Shown here piece by piece: positions 1-11,953 of a stretch of 64,000 nt of DNA. Every line of letters starts with the position of its first letter. Within the stretch, counting starts at the first letter, position 1. The DNA lies in the NCBI GenBank assembly GCA_046349635.1, contig JAXMBX010000012.1, positions 36,935-100,934 on the forward strand, given 5' to 3'. A model generated the notes under the pieces. It was not told the origin of the DNA. It was given only the letters and a program-made list of their open reading frames with translations, and searched no databases. This stretch comes from JAXMBX01 sp046349635 (lineage in GTDB: Bacteria > Planctomycetota > Planctomycetia > Planctomycetales > Planctomycetaceae). The position numbers and the translations under genes were made by a program.

Positions 1-1
1 A

Positions 2-1324
2 AAGTCGGTCGTGGTCATTACCGTCGCGGGGCGCGACGGTCAACGACACGGGATTGGCTCAGGGTTCGTCATCGGAGCAGACGGCTTGATTGCCACGAAC
101 CTGCACGTGATTGGTGAGGCCCGGCCGATCGATGTCCAGTTTTCGGATGGGCAGACCGCGAAAGTCACCTCCATTCACGCCTCGGACCGGCATGCCGACC
201 TGGCGATCCTGAAAGTAGATGCCAAGGATTTAGCTCCCTTGCCGCTGGGGGATGCGGAAAAACTGAAACAGGGGGAAGATGTCCTGGCTTTGGGGAATCC
301 GCTGGGATTGAAATTGAGCGTCGTCACCGGGGTCGTCTCCGCGCTCCGTGAAGTCGAGGGGCGCTCGATGATTCAGATCGCCATGCCCATCGAACAGGGG
401 AACAGTGGCGGCCCGCTGCTCGACCGCCAGGGACGGGTGCAGGGAATTATCACGCTCAAATCGTTGAGATCCCCCAACCTCGGCTTCGCGGTGACTGTCA
501 ACCAGCTTCGTCCGCTGATGGAGCATCCGAATTCGATCACGATGCAGCGCTGGCTGACGATTGGCATGCTCGACCCCAAAAATTGGAAGACCGTCTTTGG
601 CTCCCACTGGTGGCAACGGGCGGGCCGCCTCCGCGTGGACGGGACGGGGGACGGTTTTGGCGGACGCTCTCTCTGTCTATCCACCCAGAAACCGGAGAAG
701 CTCCCCGTCGAAGTCGCGGCCTTCGTCAAACTGGATCAGGAATCCGGCGCGGCGGGACTCGCGTTTCATGCCGACGGGGAACGGCACTTCGGCTTCTACC
801 CGAGTGCGGGCAAGATCCGGCTGACCCGCTTTGACGGTCCCGACGTCCTGCAGTGGCACGTCCTGCAGGAAATCTCCACCCCCCACTACGTCCCCGGGGA
901 ATGGAATTACCTCAAGGTTCGCCTCGAGGAAGGGCGGATTGTCGGATACGTGAATAACCAGCAGGTGGTCGATTACAAGGATTCCACCTACAGCGCCGGG
1001 ATGGTCGGGCTGGCCAAGTTCCGGGACACCGTGGCGGAATTCAAATCATTCCAGGTGGCCGCGTCGATTTCACCCCGTATGGAAAATACGAAGCTCCAGA
1101 CGGAACTCAATGAACTGAAGCAGGATCGACGGACACCAAAGGCAAGTTCCCCCTCGCATCCGCGGCGCTCGCGAATCCCGAAGGGATCCAGTTATTGCGG
1201 AAACAGGCGCGAGAGATGGGAGAGGTGGCAATATCGTTTCATGACGCTGCCGGCTAACTGCATGAACGCTGGGTGTCCGGGCGGAACTCAAGAACCTCCC
1301 TCGACAAGAAACAGTGACGGGTGA
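2..1324 (+). CDS. Trypsin-like (S1C/HtrA-type) serine protease with LamG-like domain, 5' partial
   Basis: The reading frame is open to the left edge (KSVVV before the GTG at 11), so the gene starts outside the window. Numbering from that GTG, the chymotrypsin-fold triad is visible: H32 in TNLHV, D63 in DLAILKVD and S132 in GNSGGPLL. Residues about 175-360 form a beta-rich segment (WWQRAGRLRVDG, VPGEWNYLKVRLEEG) resembling the LamG/DUF1080 sugar-binding fold. There is no PDZ domain after the protease, unlike classical DegP. The frame breaks near 1130: from there the protein continues in another frame (DTKGKFPLASAALANPEG) and then, after a second break near 1250, runs into the SirB1-like segment downstream. 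The last ~65 residues of this reading frame are therefore spurious. Inference: one long protein, protease - LamG-like - SirB1. Confidence 0.8.
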   Translation, partial: KSVVVITVAGRDGQRHGIGSGFVIGADGLIATNLHVIGEARPIDVQFSDGQTAKVTSIHASDRHADLAILKVDAKDLAPLPLGDAEKLKQGEDVLALGNPLGLKLSVVTGVVSALREVEGRSMIQIAMPIEQGNSGGPLLDRQGRVQGIITLKSLRSPNLGFAVTVNQLRPLMEHPNSITMQRWLTIGMLDPKNWKTVFGSHWWQRAGRLRVDGTGDGFGGRSLCLSTQKPEKLPVEVAAFVKLDQESGAAGLAFHADGERHFGFYPSAGKIRLTRFDGPDVLQWHVLQEISTPHYVPGEWNYLKVRLEEGRIVGYVNNQQVVDYKDSTYSAGMVGLAKFRDTVAEFKSFQVAASISPRMENTKLQTELNELKQDRRTPKASSPSHPRRSRIPKGSSYCGNRRERWERWQYRFMTLPANCMNAGCPGGTQEPPSTRNSDG

Positions 1325-2098
1325 CTCTTCACTCTCGGAAGGGGCATTGCTCATTGCAAAGCTGGATAACGAAGATGTTGATGTCCCCGGATACCTGCAG
1401 GAGATTCAGAGCATGGGGCGGCAAATCAAGGAGATAGTGCCGGCTGACGCGACGGAAGAGAAGAAACGGGAGATCTTGCATCGGTACCTGTTTTCAGAAC
1501 TCGGATTTCACGGCAGCCGCAGCGATTACTACAACCGCTCGAACAGCTACCTCAACGAGGTCATCGACGATCGGGAAGGACTGCCGATCACGCTGGCGGT
1601 GTTGTATCTCGACCTGGCGCGGCGCTGCGGAATGAAAGTGGAAGGGGTCGGGCTGCCGGGGCATTTCATGGTGGAGCAGACGCTGCCGGACGGGAAGAAA
1701 GCCTATATTGACGTGTTCGACAAGGGGGAAGTGCTGACCCGGGAGCAGATTGAAAAACAGATCGCCGCCACGATCGGCGAACCCCCCCGCGAGGAGCATT
1801 TCCGACCTTATACCGTCCGGCAGACTCTGGTGCGCATGCTCAATAATCTATTTGGGGCGGCCCAGGACAAGGAGGAAAACCACGCCATGCTCCGCTATGC
1901 GGAAACGCTGGTCACGGTCGATCCGGAAGGGCCGGACCATCGCATCAAACGGGCGATCCTGCGTTTCCAGGCCCGGATTATCAGGGGCACCGGAAGATGT
2001 GACCTGGGTGCAGGACAAGAAACCCGAGGGTGTGGACCAGGAACGAGTCTTAACCGCGGAGCCTGATCGAACGGAGCATGCGGTCCAAAGACCAATAA
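1314..2098 (+). CDS. SirB1-like transglutaminase-fold domain (C-terminal part of upstream protease fusion)
   Basis: The segment carries the SirB1/transglutaminase-like core: HRYLFSELGFHG, the DREGLPITLAVLYLDLARR stretch and the LPGHFMVEQ motif, followed by a helical tail where TPR-like repeats are usual. The ATG at 1314 is not a convincing start, because upstream codons in the same frame (VRAELKNLPRQETV) belong to the protein and connect it to the protease region. The uninterrupted frame runs to 2066 but is shifted near 1975: PEDVTWVQDKKPEGVDQERVL and then RSLIERSMRSKDQ followed by TAA at 2096-2098 are the natural end, in other frames. The enzymatic activity of this family is not established; SirB1 proteins are often called transglutaminase-like without proof. 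Confidence 0.72.
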
Positions 2099-3134
2099 GC
2101 GAATCCCATGAAACTCACGAGTTACGACCTGCATCGCGTGCATCTGGCTCCTCCCCGCCTGATCGGGGATTCCCAGGCCTGCTCGGCACCATCGGGTGAC
2201 CGTTCTGGAATTGCACACCGACCGGGATTTTCCGGTGTCGGTTTCGATCTGCAGCAGGGAACGCCGACTCCTCCGCTGGCCCATCTGAAAAAACAGTTTG
2301 AAGCTGGTGCGTGGAAGACGTTGAAGGAGGGAACTCCCTGGGGCCTCGCGCTGAAACTGACCCGCCCGCGCGGGGGAAACGTCGGCGGAGGTTATCTCAC
2401 GTTGCCGGTCGAAACTGCGTTGTGGGACTTGTTGGCCAAAGAGCAGCAAGTGCCGCTGTATCGTTTGCTGGGGGGGACAAATCCCCGTGTTCCAGCCTAT
2501 GGAAGCACACTCGACTTCCACCTGACCGATGAGGACTTCCGAAAGCGACTCCATGAATTCAAGGAAATGGGATTTCGCGCCGTGAAAACCAAGGTGGGGC
2601 ATCCGAGCCTTGAGTGGGATCTCCGGCGTCTACAGATCGTTCACGAGATCTTCGGGAAGGACGTCACCCTGATGGTGGATGCCAATGAAGCGTGGTCCCC
2701 CAAGGAAGCGCTCGCGCGGATCCATGCCTATCGGGAGGCGGGCATCCGACTCTTCTGGCTCGAAGATCCGATCGACCGGAACGATTTCACCGGACTGCGG
2801 CGGCTCTGTGAGGAGGCGGGCGACACCCGGATCAACACGGGGGAATATCTCGGCTTCAGCGGCAAACGCCAGCTTCTGGAACAGCACGCCGTGGACGTGC
2901 TGAACATCCACGGCTCGATTTCCATGTCCCGTGCGGCGGCGCATCTGGCCGGGGACTATGGAATTCCCGTGTCGCTCGGAAATACCCTGCTGGAAATCGG
3001 TGTGCATCTGGCGGCCAGCCTCCCGGAATGCCTGTTCCTGGAGTATTCCGACTTAAGCTGGAACCGATTGGCGGAGAATCCGGTCGAATTCAAGGAGGGG
3101 TATGCCATCGCCCCGGATCGACCGGGGCACGGCC

Positions 3135-5403
<2,269 letters not shown>

Positions 5404-5595
5404 GCATTCCTCCTGGTGTCACTCGTTCGCTCGCTGGTACCAGACTACCGGATTAGGAGGCCGGGGAAAAGCAATTCCCCAGGTTCCTGCACCGATTCTC
5501 CCACGTGAGAATGCGGATCTTCGTAAAGACAGAAGAATCGCGAATTTACCCCCTCTTCACAATCGGTTGAGGTACGCGCGCCGTGACCGTCGGAC

Positions 5596-5656
5596 TATAA
5601 TCTGGCGTGCATGGAATGGCGTCCACGTTACGCAGGAACATCGAAGGAGCAGAATC
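5596..5656 (+). promoter_or_regulatory. -10 box and ribosome-binding site of ispG
   Basis: A perfect TATAAT lies at 5596-5601 with no good -35 box at the usual distance. The likely transcript start would be about 50 bases before the TTG start. A GAAGGAGC Shine-Dalgarno sequence (5643-5650) sits seven to twelve bases upstream of TTG 5657 and decides that start over upstream in-frame codons. Confidence 0.45.
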
Positions 5657-6807
5657 TTGGAACTCCCCCGCAACCCGACTCGATCCGTCCGCATCGGCAA
5701 GATCACGATTGGGGCCGGACACCCGATTGCCGTGCAAAGCATGACGGCCACCCATACGCAGGATGTGGTCGCGACGGTGGGGCAAGTCCGGGCTTTGGAA
5801 GCGGCGGGAGCGGGAGTCGTCCGGATCGCCGTGGATAGCTCCAAGGATGCGGAGGCACTCGCCGAGATCCGAAAACTGACCACCGCCAACCTGTCGGTCG
5901 ACCTGCAGGAAAACTATCGCCTCGTAACGCAGGTGGCCCCCCATGTGGACAAGGTCCGCTACAATCCCGGGCACCTGTACCACCACGAGCGGGAAAAGCC
6001 CTGGCAGGACAAGGTGAAGCTGCTTGTGGACACCTGTGCGGAAAACGATTGCGCCATCCGGATCGGCGTGAACTGCGGTTCTGTCGATCCCGCTATGGTG
6101 GAAAAATTCGGCGAAGAGGATTCCATCTCTCCCATGCTGGCGAGCGCGTGGGAACATTGCGAATTGCTCGACAAGCTTGGTTTCGACCGCTATGTCGTCT
6201 CCCTCAAGGATTCCGACCCGCAGAAAGTGATTGAGGTCAACCGCCGGTTCGCGGAGGAACGCAGCGACGTCCCGATTCACCTCGGTGTCACCGAGGCGGG
6301 CCTGCCGCCGGATGGCATCATCAAGACCCGCATTGCGTTTGAACAACTGCTCAGCCGAGGGATCGGTGATACCCTGCGTGTCTCCCTGACGGTTCCCAAC
6401 TCCCGCAAGCCGGAGGAGATCGACGCGGGTCGCAAGATTCTGGAGGATCTTGCGGCGGGGCGTGTCCGGAGCTTTGTGGACTATGGCTTGAGCACGCTGA
6501 ATATCATCAGTTGCCCCAGTTGCTCGCGGGTTGAAAATGAAGCGTTCATCGAACTGGCGCAACAGGTCAAGGAGATGACGGAATACGCGAAGGAATATGC
6601 CCTCACGATTGCCGTCATGGGTTGCCGCGTGAACGGTCCCGGCGAAACGGACGATGCGGATTTGGGACTGTGGTGCGGCCCCAACTTCGTAAATCTCAAG
6701 CGGGGGCGCTGGAATTGGGAGCGTTTCCGTATGATCAGATTCTGGGGCGTCTGAAGCAGGAACTCGATCAGTTGATCACCCAGAAGAACCTGCAGCCGGT
6801 TGGGTGA
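5657..6807 (+). CDS. ispG: 4-hydroxy-3-methylbut-2-enyl-diphosphate synthase IspG (one frameshift)
   Basis: IspG converts MEcPP to HMBPP in the MEP isoprenoid pathway using a [4Fe-4S] cluster. Numbering from the TTG start, the ligands are C286 and C289 (ISCPSC), C323 (MGCRVNGPGE) and E330. The N-terminal TIM-barrel core (PIAVQSMT, LQENYRLV, KVRYNPG, IRIGVNCGS) is complete. The frame is lost near 6700 in a GGGGGCGC run: the uninterrupted frame stops at 6754, while the natural tail (GALELGAFPYDQILGRLKQ) continues in the next frame to the TGA at 6805-6807. The TTG start is chosen because of a well-placed GAAGGAGC and because the preceding in-frame residues look untranslated. The bacterial-type short form is seen, without an extra inserted domain. 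Confidence 0.93.
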
Positions 6808-7235
6808 GCGGCAGCAGCTTCTCTCTGTGAATGGGTTTAGGAATGCGGAGCGGCAAGGCATCCAGGCACGGAGGCCTCCGTAGCCTTCCAGCAGGCCATA
6901 GGCGAGCAGGACGAAGGAAATCACCCCCAGGATTTCACTGCGGGGCCAGAATTTCATCATGCCGGCCACCAGCACCCCGCCGATGATCCACAGCCCGGCA
7001 TATTGCAACTGCCCCCACGCCCGCCGCTGCGAGCTTCGGCGACTCTAACCGGAGTCGCCTGTTCCTGGTGCAGGTAGGACTGGGCCGTCGCCACAAACTC
7101 CTGGGCCTCTTCCGGCCCCCAGTTCTGGTGGACCAGCATCTGCACAACGCGCCGCGGAGAATAACCGTCCTCCAGCAGGCGGACGCATTCCGTCCACAGT
7201 TGCTCATTGCGGCTTTGAGTTCCGGCATTCGACAC
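6776..7235 (-). CDS. Small hypothetical membrane protein (frameshifted)
   Basis: From a GTG at 7235 the frame encodes a soluble N-terminus (NEQLWTECVRLLEDGYSP, HQNWGPEEAQEFVATAQ) that looks like a short helical domain. After about residue 75 the frame breaks near 7010, and two hydrophobic stretches continue in another frame (GLWIIGGVLVAGMMKF and ISFVLLAYGLLEGYG), typical of membrane helices. A further shift near 6850 would end the protein at 6776; without it the frame runs into ispG, so the end is uncertain. It lies 25 bases downstream of the bestrophin-like gene on the same strand, suggesting co-transcription. I do not recognise a family. Confidence 0.5.
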
Positions 7236-7260
7236 GGTGGCGATCTTTCTTCTAAGGAAT

Positions 7261-8088
7261 TCAAGCAGCCCGCGGAGGTTGATCGAGGCGAATCAGCTCC
7301 GTGACGTTCGTCTCGATGGTGCGGCAGTATTCATCCAGGTGGAGGTCATCGTAACCGGTCCCGAAGGGTTGTTCGATATCCTCGGCGATCAGTTCGATCC
7401 CCACCATAAAGTAACTCAACAGCAGAACGAGGGGAACCGACCAGTAGCCGTAATCCTCGACGAGACCCCAGGGGAGTGTGAAGAGATACACCCCGATGGT
7501 TTCCCGGATAAAGGTCCGATACGACCTGGCAATCGGGGTTTTCAATATCCGTTCACAGCCGCCACAGATATCCATCAATGCGGCGGCATGGCGGTCGAGA
7601 AACAGCAGTTCAAAGCCGCCGACTTTTTCCGTTTGCCGCCAGTTTTCAATCGTCTCGTAGATCGACTTTGCGACGAAGGACGGGATGTGGTGCGGATGGA
7701 CGGTTGAGTCCTCGAATCCGGGGAGCGCATTCAACCGGGCCTTCCCACGCAAGTGATCCCGCAGCCCGCAGGAAAACGCAATCAACTTGACCCCGAGGAG
7801 TTGCTTTTCCGTTTCGCTCGCCTGCACGCAGGCCTGAATCTTGATCGCCAGGTTGCGCGAATCGTTGACCAGTTGCCCCCACAACTTCCGCCCCTCCCAC
7901 CAGCGGTCGTAAGCGGTATTGGTCCGAAACACCAGCAGGATGCCGAGCACCATCCCCAGCAGGGTGTGCATGCTGGCGCGCAACGAGGTCAGGTGCCCGA
8001 TGACGTAGCTATCGAGCAGGCAGACCCCCAGAGTATAGAACGCCAGGAGCCAGGCGACCCAGGAAACTCGTGTGAACATTGCTCTCAT
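7261..8088 (-). CDS. Bestrophin-like (UPF0187) membrane channel protein
   Basis: This 275-residue protein matches bacterial bestrophin homologues, pentameric ion channels of the inner membrane. The hallmarks are the early hydrophobic helices (WVAWLLAFYTLGVCLLDSYV, LLGMVLGILLVF), the signature RTNTAYDRWWEGRKLWG, a WGLVEDYGYWSVPLVLLLSYF helix and the C-terminal EDIEQPFGTGYDDLHL motif. Bacterial members conduct cations or anions depending on pore residues, so selectivity is not assigned. The frame is intact. The following small membrane-protein gene is 25 bases downstream. Confidence 0.85.
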   Translation of the reverse strand: MRAMFTRVSWVAWLLAFYTLGVCLLDSYVIGHLTSLRASMHTLLGMVLGILLVFRTNTAYDRWWEGRKLWGQLVNDSRNLAIKIQACVQASETEKQLLGVKLIAFSCGLRDHLRGKARLNALPGFEDSTVHPHHIPSFVAKSIYETIENWRQTEKVGGFELLFLDRHAAALMDICGGCERILKTPIARSYRTFIRETIGVYLFTLPWGLVEDYGYWSVPLVLLLSYFMVGIELIAEDIEQPFGTGYDDLHLDEYCRTIETNVTELIRLDQPPRAA

Positions 8089-8442
8089 CTTGGTGGGGAA
8101 CTATCCGGACAAAAGACCTGTGCAAAGTCAGCACAGTGTAATGCACATGCAGGATCCTTCAGAGGTCAGACCATCAGGATTTTGGGAAGGATTTCCCTCC
8201 CGAACGTGTGCGACACGCGGATTCCCGTGGAGGCATGTTTCATCGAACCTCGTTGTTCCACCAGATGCGCCCCATAAAAAAAACGTGAAGTCCCCCTTCG
8301 CCTGTAAAAACTCCTCTCCCCAGAATTGACGGTTTGCGTTAAATAGCGATCTCGCACAAGCCGGTTCAGGCGAGCGATTCCGCAGGTGGCTACAAGTCTA
8401 TAATCCGCAATCGGTTACACTTCAGGAAAGCAGGGAGCCGCG
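8089..8442 (+). promoter_or_regulatory. Divergent intergenic region with -10 box and small inverted repeat
   Basis: This 354-base gap separates two divergent genes. A perfect TATAAT at 8399-8404, 38 bases before the ATG at 8443, is the best promoter candidate for the rightward gene; the -35 region is weak. A CTGTGC / GCACAG inverted repeat with a 7-base spacer lies at 8118-8136, close to the leftward gene's start, and could be an operator. No convincing small gene is seen. Confidence 0.35.
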
Positions 8443-8886
8443 ATGGTCTGGGGTTGGACGGAGGCACTTTCCCCCATGGACTGGCTGTTGATCAGCGTCT
8501 TTCTGGGGACGATTGCCTGGGCGCTGTACCGCCCCCAGCGTCTCAACCGGGCTGCGACAAAACAGGAGGGTGAAGAACTCCTGCAACAAGGTTTGTCCAG
8601 CCGGGAAATCGCCACTAGGACACGGGAAGCTCATGCTGAACTCAAGCTCCACGAATGGGAGCGGCAAGTCGACGGCCGGATGCAGACCCGCCTCGCCGTT
8701 CTCGATCAGCTCATCCTGGACGCCGATCGCAAGATCGAACTGCTCCAGAAAACCCTGGCGGAACTTCGGAACGGCCCCGCTTCGCATGGGCCGGGGGAAA
8801 TCGTGGTGTTTCCCGCGTCGAGCCATTTGCCCGCGGAGGCAGATTCCGGCAGGGAAAAAACTCCCCCGCACGCGGACGCCGCTTGA
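8443..8886 (+). CDS. Hypothetical membrane-anchored coiled-coil protein
   Basis: The 147-residue product has one N-terminal membrane helix (DWLLISVFLGTIAWALY), then a charged helical region (residues ~40-110, rich in E, Q, R and L) that reads like a coiled coil, and a proline-rich tail. It is preceded by a good purine-rich site (CAGGGAG) six bases before ATG. The gene stops one base before the end of the convergent DUF1501 gene. I recognise no family; the topology suggests an inner-membrane anchor with a cytoplasmic or periplasmic helix. Confidence 0.6.
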   Translation: MVWGWTEALSPMDWLLISVFLGTIAWALYRPQRLNRAATKQEGEELLQQGLSSREIATRTREAHAELKLHEWERQVDGRMQTRLAVLDQLILDADRKIELLQKTLAELRNGPASHGPGEIVVFPASSHLPAEADSGREKTPPHADAA

Positions 8887-9996
8887 TCAGGCGAGCAGGC
8901 TCGGAATAACCGTTCCGTCCGCCAGAGGACGGGTCGCGTCATCGGCATACGTCCCTGTTTCCGCGGGATCGATCCCCAACGCGGTCAGCATCGTCGAGGC
9001 GAGGTCCGCCAACGAGACCGGTTGATCGACAGGAGACTCACCGCGCGCGTCGCTGGAACCAATGATTTGGCCTCCCGTGACACCACCGCCGGCGATCAGG
9101 CCGGACCAGACTTCAGACCAGTGATCGCGCCCCCCTGCGTCGTTAATGCGCGGAGTTCGTCCGAACTCTCCGGCAGCGATGATCAAGGTCTGTTGCAGCA
9201 GGCCACGCGTTTGCAGGTCATCCAGCAGCGCGGACAAAGCCTGATCGAACACGGGACAGATTTCGCTGCCGTAATCGGTCACTTTCGCGGGTGACGAACT
9301 GGAATTCGCATGGCAATCCCAGGTGACATGCCCGGCCAGAGACTCGAACATGTTGACCGTCACGAAACGGGTCCCCTGCTCCACCAGGCGTGCGGAGAGG
9401 TAACAGTCCCGTCCGAAACGGCTGGAACCGTAACCGGCCTGCAGCGTGCGGGCCTGGATCTGCGAAGGATTAAGTTGGAGCCCTTGGTCCACAGTCGGAT
9501 GGGGCAAACTGAATTGAGGGGCCGCAGTCCCCATCGGGCCCAGCTTGCGTGCGATGACCGTTCCCAATGTCGGCGAGGGAATGCCTTTGACCGGCAACCG
9601 TCCCGTGGTCAGCAGTTGCAAGCCGGTTTCGTGGATCGGTGCAGCATCGTGAGAGAGGGAACGAATGAGGCTGAACTTGTCCCCCCGCTGTGCCAGTCGC
9701 GGCAAGGTCTCCGAAAGAAACATTCCCGGGACAGAGGTGGCGATGGGGTGATAGGGACCGCGGATTCCCACCGGAGCTTCAGGCTTGGGATCGAAGGTCT
9801 CAAAGTGGCTGGGGCCGCCGTTCAGACAGAGAAAAATCACATGCTTCGCCGCGGTGGATTCTTTTCCTGAGGCAGCCAGACTCTCAGCGTCGCGGCGTCC
9901 CAGACCCAGGAACCCCACGCTGCTTCCGAAGCGAAGAAAATCTCGGCGCGAAACACCGCTCTCCGGCGATGTCCGCAGTTGACCCACTGAGTGCAT
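8887..9996 (-). CDS. DUF1501 exported protein with Tat signal
   Basis: DUF1501 proteins are abundant in planctomycetes and belong to the alkaline-phosphatase/sulfatase-like fold; their substrate is unknown. Residues 16-21 (SRRDFL) form a twin-arginine motif followed by a glycine-rich hydrophobic stretch, so Tat export is expected. Family motifs are VIFLCLNGGPSHFETFDPKP near residue 53, AAGEFGRTPRIND and GGRDHW near the end, and a C-terminal LADLASTMLTALGID. The protein is 369 residues with no frameshift, but is somewhat shorter than many members (~430). No DUF1549/1553 partner is adjacent, unlike the second DUF1501 gene at 43932-45212. Confidence 0.85.
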   Translation of the reverse strand: MHSVGQLRTSPESGVSRRDFLRFGSSVGFLGLGRRDAESLAASGKESTAAKHVIFLCLNGGPSHFETFDPKPEAPVGIRGPYHPIATSVPGMFLSETLPRLAQRGDKFSLIRSLSHDAAPIHETGLQLLTTGRLPVKGIPSPTLGTVIARKLGPMGTAAPQFSLPHPTVDQGLQLNPSQIQARTLQAGYGSSRFGRDCYLSARLVEQGTRFVTVNMFESLAGHVTWDCHANSSSSPAKVTDYGSEICPVFDQALSALLDDLQTRGLLQQTLIIAAGEFGRTPRINDAGGRDHWSEVWSGLIAGGGVTGGQIIGSSDARGESPVDQPVSLADLASTMLTALGIDPAETGTYADDATRPLADGTVIPSLLA

Positions 9997-10366
9997 CGGA
10001 GTAACCCACTAATGTTGTGTGCGATCAAAGAACCAACCGCGCGAGGACTTCCTCCGAAATTCCGGGGAGGACGTTCTCGCAGAACCCCGCGTTTGAAACT
10101 CCGCCCCTGGTACCCAGCCTGAAGGGAGATTGAAATCGGGGTTCGGGGCGCAGACAAGAACTGTCTGAGACCCAACCTGCAGAATACTCTATCAGTCCGG
10201 AACCGCCCTGAAAAGTATGTTCTTCGTGCGAAGTGTCGTAATTCGCAGGCTGGTAAGAGTTTGCAGCCCTTTCGCGACCGTTGTTTTTGATGCAATCGGT
10301 TCTTTTTCACGCTCGAGAACGCCCGGCCGATCCTGAAAAAGTCCCGTTGTAGGTGTCGGGAAAACT
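9997..10366. other. Intergenic region with a long imperfect hairpin
   Basis: The 370 bases contain no gene I can support. An inverted repeat at 10041-10080 pairs GCGAG with CTCGC and, inside, TCCTCC with GGAGGA. It lacks a T-run, so it is not an obvious terminator; it lies about 45 bases upstream of the start of the DUF1501 gene and could act in its leader. The rest shows only unpaired AT-richer DNA. Confidence 0.35.
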
Positions 10367-11875
10367 TTAAGGCGCATTCGCCTGGGCCAGCTTTGCCTGC
10401 CAGAATCGGGCGGCCGCTTCCACATGAGCGAGCACTTCCCGGCGCTGGGTTTCATCGGGGAGGAGTTTGACCAACTGGGCGGAACGCTCCTCGATCCACG
10501 TTTGAAAGAATTGCACGGAAGCCCGTGAGATCCGCGCAGCCTGATTCGGGGCATCGGCATAAAACGGTGCCGTGGACGCGAAGCGGAAGGTGCGCGGATT
10601 GTCTGCAATCCCCCGGACGAGAAACCAGCCTGCACCGTTCACGGGCAATTTGGTGGTGAAAGTCTGGTCTCGGGCATCTGTGGCGTCGAGTGTTTTGACC
10701 ACCTCTCCGTTCGAGATGATTTCCACCTTGGTGATGCGGTCGAGCGAGATGACTTGGATCTTGAGATCAATCTCCTGCGGCTGCGAAACAGTGAAGACAT
10801 GCCCTGGGAGTTGACCGTCGGCTTTGACCAACAGCAGTGGTCCGTTTGTCACGAACGATTTTCCCTGGCGTAGATTCTCCCACCACTGCTGATAGTCGAA
10901 CTTCTCCCCACACTGCACATACACCCGGTTGTAGCCGACGGAATTGGGGAGCACGCCGCTGGCACTCCCTGCGGACGGTGGAACTCTCAGCCCGCAGTTC
11001 AACATGTGGTAATAGATTTCCTGCGTCCAGTAGCCGTTGCCGAGTGGGGGCGGCAGGCGCTTGGTGTCGCGCGGTTTTCCCCACGCTTCCGAAGGATACA
11101 TCTCCGAGCGGCACATGTGGTTGTTCGCCAGGCCGATGGAATCCACCTGTCCCGTGGCAAGCCAGATGGGGACATCCCACCAGAAAGGTTTTTCGATGTC
11201 GGCCCAGGAGTGCGGGGCAATCGCTTTTGACTGCCTCAGGAACGTCGTGGCGGAGGGATATTCCCGTTCGGCCGTGGTGATTTCCAAGGGCTTGGGGAGA
11301 TGGAAATAAAGAAGCGCACCCCCACCGCGTTCATCTTCCCCTCCCAGAATGTGATACCAATGCCGACCGTCAACGCTGCGCAGGGGATCGGCGGGGACTC
11401 CGTTTTTCCACAGGTTGTTTTTGTTCCACCAGGTGATCACTCCCGCAACCCGCAGATCCTCCGCCTGCATCAACAAGGGCACGTCTTCGATCTTGCGATG
11501 GACGTGCAGGTCCCCCGAGTACCAGCCTGATTGGGAGAGATCCGCAATCCTCGCAAGCGCCGCCTGAATTTTCCGGGGTTCTCCCTCCTGAAGAGTGAAA
11601 TCTCCTCGGGCACGATCATGTTCCGGGCCCCGTTCGATTTCGTACCGGTATGCTCCGGGAGTAAGTTCCAGCTTCGCAGTCCCGGGGCAGACGAAATGAT
11701 CCCGGTAAGAGAGTTGCCCGGGAGTTTTGACCGGTTTGCCGTCCGCCGTCAGGAGATGAATCCGGCAGGGAAGCCGTTTGCCGCCGGAGTCCCGAACGTC
11801 GAACTGAACCTCACCGCTGAATGACGTTGTCGCAATGCACGCGATCAACAGACAGGAGAGGAGGAGTGTGCGCAT
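10367..11875 (-). CDS. CehA/McbA-type (PHP-fold) metallohydrolase, secreted
   Basis: A signal peptide (MRTLLLSCLLIACIATTSFS, cleavage after about residue 20) precedes a carboxypeptidase-regulatory-like beta domain (residues ~22-105) and then a PHP/CehA-type metal-dependent hydrolase domain starting with GDLHVHR at 121-127. Further possible metal-site residues lie in GGEDERGGG and GLANNHM. A beta-sandwich (residues ~340-440) and helical tail follow. CehA and McbA are carbaryl hydrolases, but planctomycete homologues have no known substrate. The frame is intact over 502 residues. No partner gene is obvious; the gene is flanked by purK and DUF1501 on the same strand. Confidence 0.75.
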   Translation of the reverse strand: MRTLLLSCLLIACIATTSFSGEVQFDVRDSGGKRLPCRIHLLTADGKPVKTPGQLSYRDHFVCPGTAKLELTPGAYRYEIERGPEHDRARGDFTLQEGEPRKIQAALARIADLSQSGWYSGDLHVHRKIEDVPLLMQAEDLRVAGVITWWNKNNLWKNGVPADPLRSVDGRHWYHILGGEDERGGGALLYFHLPKPLEITTAEREYPSATTFLRQSKAIAPHSWADIEKPFWWDVPIWLATGQVDSIGLANNHMCRSEMYPSEAWGKPRDTKRLPPPLGNGYWTQEIYYHMLNCGLRVPPSAGSASGVLPNSVGYNRVYVQCGEKFDYQQWWENLRQGKSFVTNGPLLLVKADGQLPGHVFTVSQPQEIDLKIQVISLDRITKVEIISNGEVVKTLDATDARDQTFTTKLPVNGAGWFLVRGIADNPRTFRFASTAPFYADAPNQAARISRASVQFFQTWIEERSAQLVKLLPDETQRREVLAHVEAAARFWQAKLAQANAP

Positions 11876-11953
11876 CGCGAGGTCTCGCCAGGGGACTGTG
11901 AAGTGAGAGAGCTCCTCAAATTACAGCGGAGACTGCGGTCCGTAACAAGAGGC

